Shown: in pieces, positions 61,201 to 64,000 of the stretch
Layout of the letters: each line of letters opens with the position of its first letter
Numbering within the stretch: position 1 is the first letter of the stretch
Source of the DNA: Planctomycetota bacterium
GTDB taxonomy: Bacteria; Planctomycetota; Planctomycetia; Pirellulales; Pirellulaceae
NCBI GenBank assembly: GCA_017303505.1
Contig: JAFLCP010000003.1
Span: 1-64,000 of the forward strand
Direction: 5' to 3'
Length of the DNA stretch: 64,000 bases
Translations under genes and position numbers: made by a program
Notes under the pieces: model-generated
Seen by the model: only the letters and a program-made list of their open reading frames with translations
Databases searched by the model: none
Told to the model about the DNA's origin: nothing

Positions 61201-64000
61201 TCTGAGCTGCAAGCAACAAATGCATGGACCGGAACAGCGAAACCATTCTTAGCACGAAACTTCTGCATAACCGCAGCGAGTGTATCATTTAAAGTATCAA
61301 AGGTGCATTCAAGCTCGGCGGATCCGTTTGAGTCACCAGCCAAGTCGTGAACTTTGATTTTTCCCTCTGCTCCAACCCATAAAAAGAGTTGCTTTATTGT
61401 AATGATCGACGGACCAACAATTGCGGACTCGTAATAGCGATGATTTTCCTTGCCTGAGGCTGGGATATCGAACTCTTTTTCCAAGGCGGTGCGGATTGCG
61501 TCGGCTGGCAGGTTGATTTTGTCCCAGCCGTCGAAAGCTTGATGCTGGATAAAGTTGGGGTCACTAAAGTCGATTCGGCGTAACTCTTGCAGTTTTACCT
61601 TTTCGTTGGGTTGTAGTTTTCGGCCTGGTCCATCACCCAGCCCCGTCGCATACCACAGTACAGGTTGGCCTTCTTCCCACACAACTTTCCAGCGCATTCG
61701 ATTGGCGAAATAGTCCGTCGCGATCGACAGCGGAACGTACCTTGGTTTCCCGTTTGCATCTTGCATCAAAATTCTGCCACTGGTCATGACGTCGCTACCA
61801 TGCACAATCTCTCGCGTGATCTCTAGCTCGTTCGTTGCATTGATTCGCCAACGGCCAGCTTGCATCGTTTCAATGATTTTCGTTAGCGCGGCGTTGCTCT
61901 GCGATTCTGCTTGAGGTTCTGTCAACCAGAGTGATGTAGTGCCTGTGTCGATCTCTTGATCAAAATCGCCTGGCCGTGGAAATATGACCTTGCCAGATTC
62001 GTCCTTCTGCATCCTGCTGTTAAAACGGATGGTGTAGCGAACATCCAGTTTTCCCGTCTGTGTGATGGAATTCAGCGAAGGAGTTAGTAAGCTCAATTGG
62101 GCGATATCACCCGGTTCAAGTCTCCAAGCGACATCAATGGGCCAACCGCTATACCAGACGTCTTGGACATCGACGGTTTCACCTTTGTCATTCTTTACGA
62201 AGACGCTATCGCCTTGACGCGATGTTTCGCTGACAAACGTGATCGGCTTCTCGCTAACGTTTTGTACATGAAAGACAACGTCGATAGGAGTTCCCACCGG
62301 AACGCCTGGAGCGATATTGGGGTTGCCCTTCACTTCGTCTGATACTCGCAACTCCACAGCTGCGCGCAAACCATCAACAGGTTTTCCCCACACCAAATCC
62401 TCTGGTTTGGTTCGTCGCGAAGGTTGGCGAATTTCGAAGTCAATCGTGTTTGAGAAAACCTCGTGGTCCCAGGTGTTTAGAATGGGTGCGTCAGGTTGAT
62501 ACCTGCGAACGTTGTTTCTCAACTCAGCGTTAGGACCCGAATATTTCACGCGTATTTTGTATTTCCCAGGGGGAAGATCGAAGTCCATCGGTGAATTGAA
62601 TTGGGCCGGTCTAAGAACTTCGACCAGCGCTTGACCTGGAGTCAGTGTATGCGTCGAACTCGATTCGGCCACGCTCCAAGCTGCATAGTATTCACGCTGC
62701 GTGCGTTGAATGGGCTTGCCTGCTGCATCGGTAAAGAGGAACTCAAAAAAATGCGGAGCGCTCATCTCCGTACGAAGCTTACCTTGTGACTCTTTCGCAA
62801 ACCCATCTCCGTATCGAATTCCGGCTAGTGTGATTGCTTGGTCGCTATCGTTTTTTAGCGCGATACCAAAGGTCATCTCGCCAGATTTCTCGAAGACATT
62901 CTGTTGCCAACCTAAATCGGGCGAATCGTCAGCCACATCAGGCCGCAACGGAACAATACGCAGGCGAATACCATGTGACTCTTCACCATAGTCCTCGACT
63001 CTGGAGTTGTTACCTTGTCCATAAGTCCAAACACTGGTGGCCACCGCCAGCGCGAGCATGATGCATAGCACGCCAATGTAGGTGCCTGATCGCGGCATTT
63101 CATGTTGGGCAGGCGCCACCAGCCTTTTGATGCGGGCCAGCAACGATCCACTCTTGGCTCCTAACGCCAATAGAGAGTCGTGAGCAGACGAGGCTCTGAA
63201 TTCTTCCACCGCGAGTAAGGCTCGCCCATATTCGAGTTTGTCGCCGAGAACATTTACGACCATATCATCGCAACAATTCTCACGTTCGATTCGCAGTCGA
63301 TGCGAAATCCACCACACGGCTGGATGATAGAAGAACAGGGTCTCAATTAGGGTCTGCAGTAAGTTGACGACATAGTCATAGCGGCGTACATGCGCTAACT
63401 CATGGGCCAATATTGCTTCTAGTTGTGAAATGGGTGTCGTGGTTATGAAGTGCGTCGGCAGCAGAATGACACTGCGAAAACAGCCGACAACAATCGGAGA
63501 TGTGATGAGCGAGGAGGCAAGGACATCTACGCGGCGTTTGACTTGCAATCGCTCCAGCATGCGTTGCATCGCTTGTTGTACAGGGGCTGCACAAGGCGAA
63601 ACACCTACCGAACGGAGGCGACGAATATTGAACCAACTCAGGATAGGACGCAATGAGAAAACGCTCACCCCACAACACCATAGGACAACAATTGTGTTGA
63701 TCCAAGGTGCAAAGAAAGTTGCCAGCGATTCTCGCCAGGACTCTGTATTTGCGGATGGAATGAATGTGGGTGTTGGTGTTTGTGTGATTTTCTGGGTAGG
63801 TGTGAGCGATGTCTCCGGTGTGCGACGCGGGGCTAAAGCGATCTCTGAATCTGTCGGTGCGTTTGGAGAATCGATTCCTACCGCTGGCGCCCTGGTTGGT
63901 TCGGTTGGAACCACAAACTGGCTGCGCAAATCGGTCGATAGCCACCAAGTGGCGATGGGGGCTGCCGTGACCAAGAGTAACATCGATAAAAGACTGAAGT
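58275..64000 (-). CDS. Giant BlaR1-like M56 peptidase/WD40 protein (5' end outside the window)
   Basis: At least 1902 residues; the frame is open to the right edge, and FSLLS precedes the first ATG in frame, so the true start lies outside. The N-terminal part is an M56 peptidase: helices (TWWLSTD region and FFAPWINTIVVLWCCGVSVF), the zinc motif AHELAHVRRYD (about 192) and ERENCCDDMVVNVLGDKLEY. A further helix (about 335, IGVLCIMLALAVATSVWTYG) leads to a long extracytoplasmic part. From about 980 to 1320 it has WD40-like repeats (SSDTGELIKQL, SVWPLNG), then further beta-rich domains. BlaR1-type proteins sense a signal outside and cleave a repressor inside. The sensor here is not a penicillin-binding domain, so the signal is unknown. 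Confidence 0.85.
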   Translation of the reverse strand, partial: FSLLSMLLLVTAAPIATWWLSTDLRSQFVVPTEPTRAPAVGIDSPNAPTDSEIALAPRRTPETSLTPTQKITQTPTPTFIPSANTESWRESLATFFAPWINTIVVLWCCGVSVFSLRPILSWFNIRRLRSVGVSPCAAPVQQAMQRMLERLQVKRRVDVLASSLITSPIVVGCFRSVILLPTHFITTTPISQLEAILAHELAHVRRYDYVVNLLQTLIETLFFYHPAVWWISHRLRIERENCCDDMVVNVLGDKLEYGRALLAVEEFRASSAHDSLLALGAKSGSLLARIKRLVAPAQHEMPRSGTYIGVLCIMLALAVATSVWTYGQGNNSRVEDYGEESHGIRLRIVPLRPDVADDSPDLGWQQNVFEKSGEMTFGIALKNDSDQAITLAGIRYGDGFAKESQGKLRTEMSAPHFFEFLFTDAAGKPIQRTQREYYAAWSVAESSSTHTLTPGQALVEVLRPAQFNSPMDFDLPPGKYKIRVKYSGPNAELRNNVRRYQPDAPILNTWDHEVFSNTIDFEIRQPSRRTKPEDLVWGKPVDGLRAAVELRVSDEVKGNPNIAPGVPVGTPIDVVFHVQNVSEKPITFVSETSRQGDSVFVKNDKGETVDVQDVWYSGWPIDVAWRLEPGDIAQLSLLTPSLNSITQTGKLDVRYTIRFNSRMQKDESGKVIFPRPGDFDQEIDTGTTSLWLTEPQAESQSNAALTKIIETMQAGRWRINATNELEITREIVHGSDVMTSGRILMQDANGKPRYVPLSIATDYFANRMRWKVVWEEGQPVLWYATGLGDGPGRKLQPNEKVKLQELRRIDFSDPNFIQHQAFDGWDKINLPADAIRTALEKEFDIPASGKENHRYYESAIVGPSIITIKQLFLWVGAEGKIKVHDLAGDSNGSAELECTFDTLNDTLAAVMQKFRAKNGFAVPVHAFVACSSETTQIDLIRVLKACRANDLISPTIPIVDTPTSIGSTSGAQDSNRPSGANEIKPFRLPDHWIIEDLCWFQNVNEILTVSIQGGVNVRRWDVSTKTLLSEIKLGSDVHGREIKQGTLRFSGNGKRVIGVTDAYVGVWSSDTGELIKQLAIPQEEWSYDTVRQLAASYDGSVIVAGLETSFEKMTLSYPTYGIAWNAVTGEVLSRFEQAGGFDLADITITPDGEQFATVSRGQRVSMWETKSGKLLHDFSNFAQDWKSPEPELIKNNLVYGIDLTDDGKTLGIVGTFGIRLIDVDTGKLTKTIDLPYSRGTADIQFSDDGKLLAWYGAQRDEKTSETVKVFALADGNLRHEIITPASVVKFGNNGLIAVGESDFYEALSVWPLNGKEPLGPLPPQPYQRVDRVEENTHYDGTKAQEFVDKWQPVWGEAQSGIQYGIALTTPDNRIRAGERVRMVAFVRNNGTEPKHVAVTPDMFGNLPRITDANGESVSLTTKPIVGEPAHYRETLDPGECFGPLYLNVGIGDSPLPGRQHWEPFWHAPRIGTFKLVHEISLHIAPINVDRNTNLDSEGWAIAKAASSDVVFQVVDHSASTTVSAAEEDDSPRAMLRQLIKSPSEATLISLLKKSDSPQPSVVKLLLDSRRGPNGGDGGSVKVVSTPAADRFIALASVYPQNETLNDFEREQTLPEAAFVFDPEGKLLAQLGGGLHRGGNRFDGDDVDVVCLGPKEDWFVRVTHFEYGVEPFSYRTSFHRLADTVIPSFSILHYPNTTSWSNGPEETERWGELTFDNPKDNADETWKLIGRSDNRNQLQSKQIWDGERNLFVGPTKLFVDNVAMFEVDAEWSKEFEPLKLRADQIAIHGGARSFENWHMWQLVVPESEKVLVELRFRDLNGEIQTVQESLQPGYHMLQLQTQKLGERDETQLKLRVDSKEEMSWLAQSPTPEVKNAAPVEILDHGKKQSLAQYGEGENVLSLEIRSEP

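Noticed and set aside
1-64000. CRISPR array, rRNA, phage integration site or plasmid origin
   Set aside because: No regularly spaced repeats, rRNA-like sequence, integrase gene or iteron clusters were found by eye.

Overview
The window looks like chromosomal DNA of a planctomycete, probably of the Pirellulales. The clues are a small membrane protein with the NPFQAP N-terminus, very large multidomain membrane proteins, two sigma-70-like factors beside regulatory giants, a Ser/Thr kinase fused to a formylglycine-enzyme-like (FGE) domain, and BlaR1/WD40 fusions. Base composition is moderate (about half G+C), genes change strand often, and Shine-Dalgarno signals are mostly weak. No rRNA, tRNA, CRISPR array, transposase or phage gene was recognised. 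The organism assignment is inference from gene content.

Layout. 1-7.6 kb: housekeeping and small membrane proteins (DUF1684, PepSY-TM, M20 amidohydrolase, queE). 7.6-7.8 kb: a MITE-like element with perfect 15-bp terminal inverted repeats. 8.1-19.2 kb: a three-gene module of ECF sigma factor, anti-sigma-like protein fused to a YfbK-type VWA domain (3' end frameshifted), and a 2330-residue membrane protein. 19.4-35.6 kb: mixed genes (SGNH hydrolase, LssY C-terminal domain, HEAT proteins, TrkA-C protein, DoxX, two tandem DUF1254/1214 proteins, Uma2 nuclease, Zn-alcohol dehydrogenase, ArsR-SRPBCC pair, lipoprotein). 36.0-38.1 kb: a decayed gene, a second ECF-like sigma factor and a divergent FHA-like protein. 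38.5-44.7 kb: a 1725-residue kinase/STAND NTPase/FGE-like protein whose 3' end has the composition and fold of a diversity-generating-retroelement (DGR) variable region, followed by a four-helix-bundle gene of the S23/Avd type and a second, orphan FGE C-terminus; no reverse transcriptase is visible. 44.7-57.9 kb: a Tad/Flp pilus locus in two divergent arms. 57.9-64 kb: a giant M56 (BlaR1-like) peptidase/WD40 protein that runs off the right edge.

How the genes may work together. The Tad locus supplies two TadA-type ATPases (one with an N-terminal FHA domain), TadB/TadC platform proteins, CpaB, an Flp pilin, a TadV prepilin peptidase and several TadE/TadG-like minor pilins. A membrane-anchored pseudokinase lies at the head of the minus arm, which suggests phospho-dependent control through the FHA domain. 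Secretin, TadZ and TadD are not in the window.

The most interesting region is 43.4-44.7 kb. It may be an RT-less or remote-template DGR target cassette, or the relic of one, that diversifies the sensor end of a signalling kinase. Next are the sigma/anti-sigma-VWA/giant-protein module and the Tad pseudokinase.
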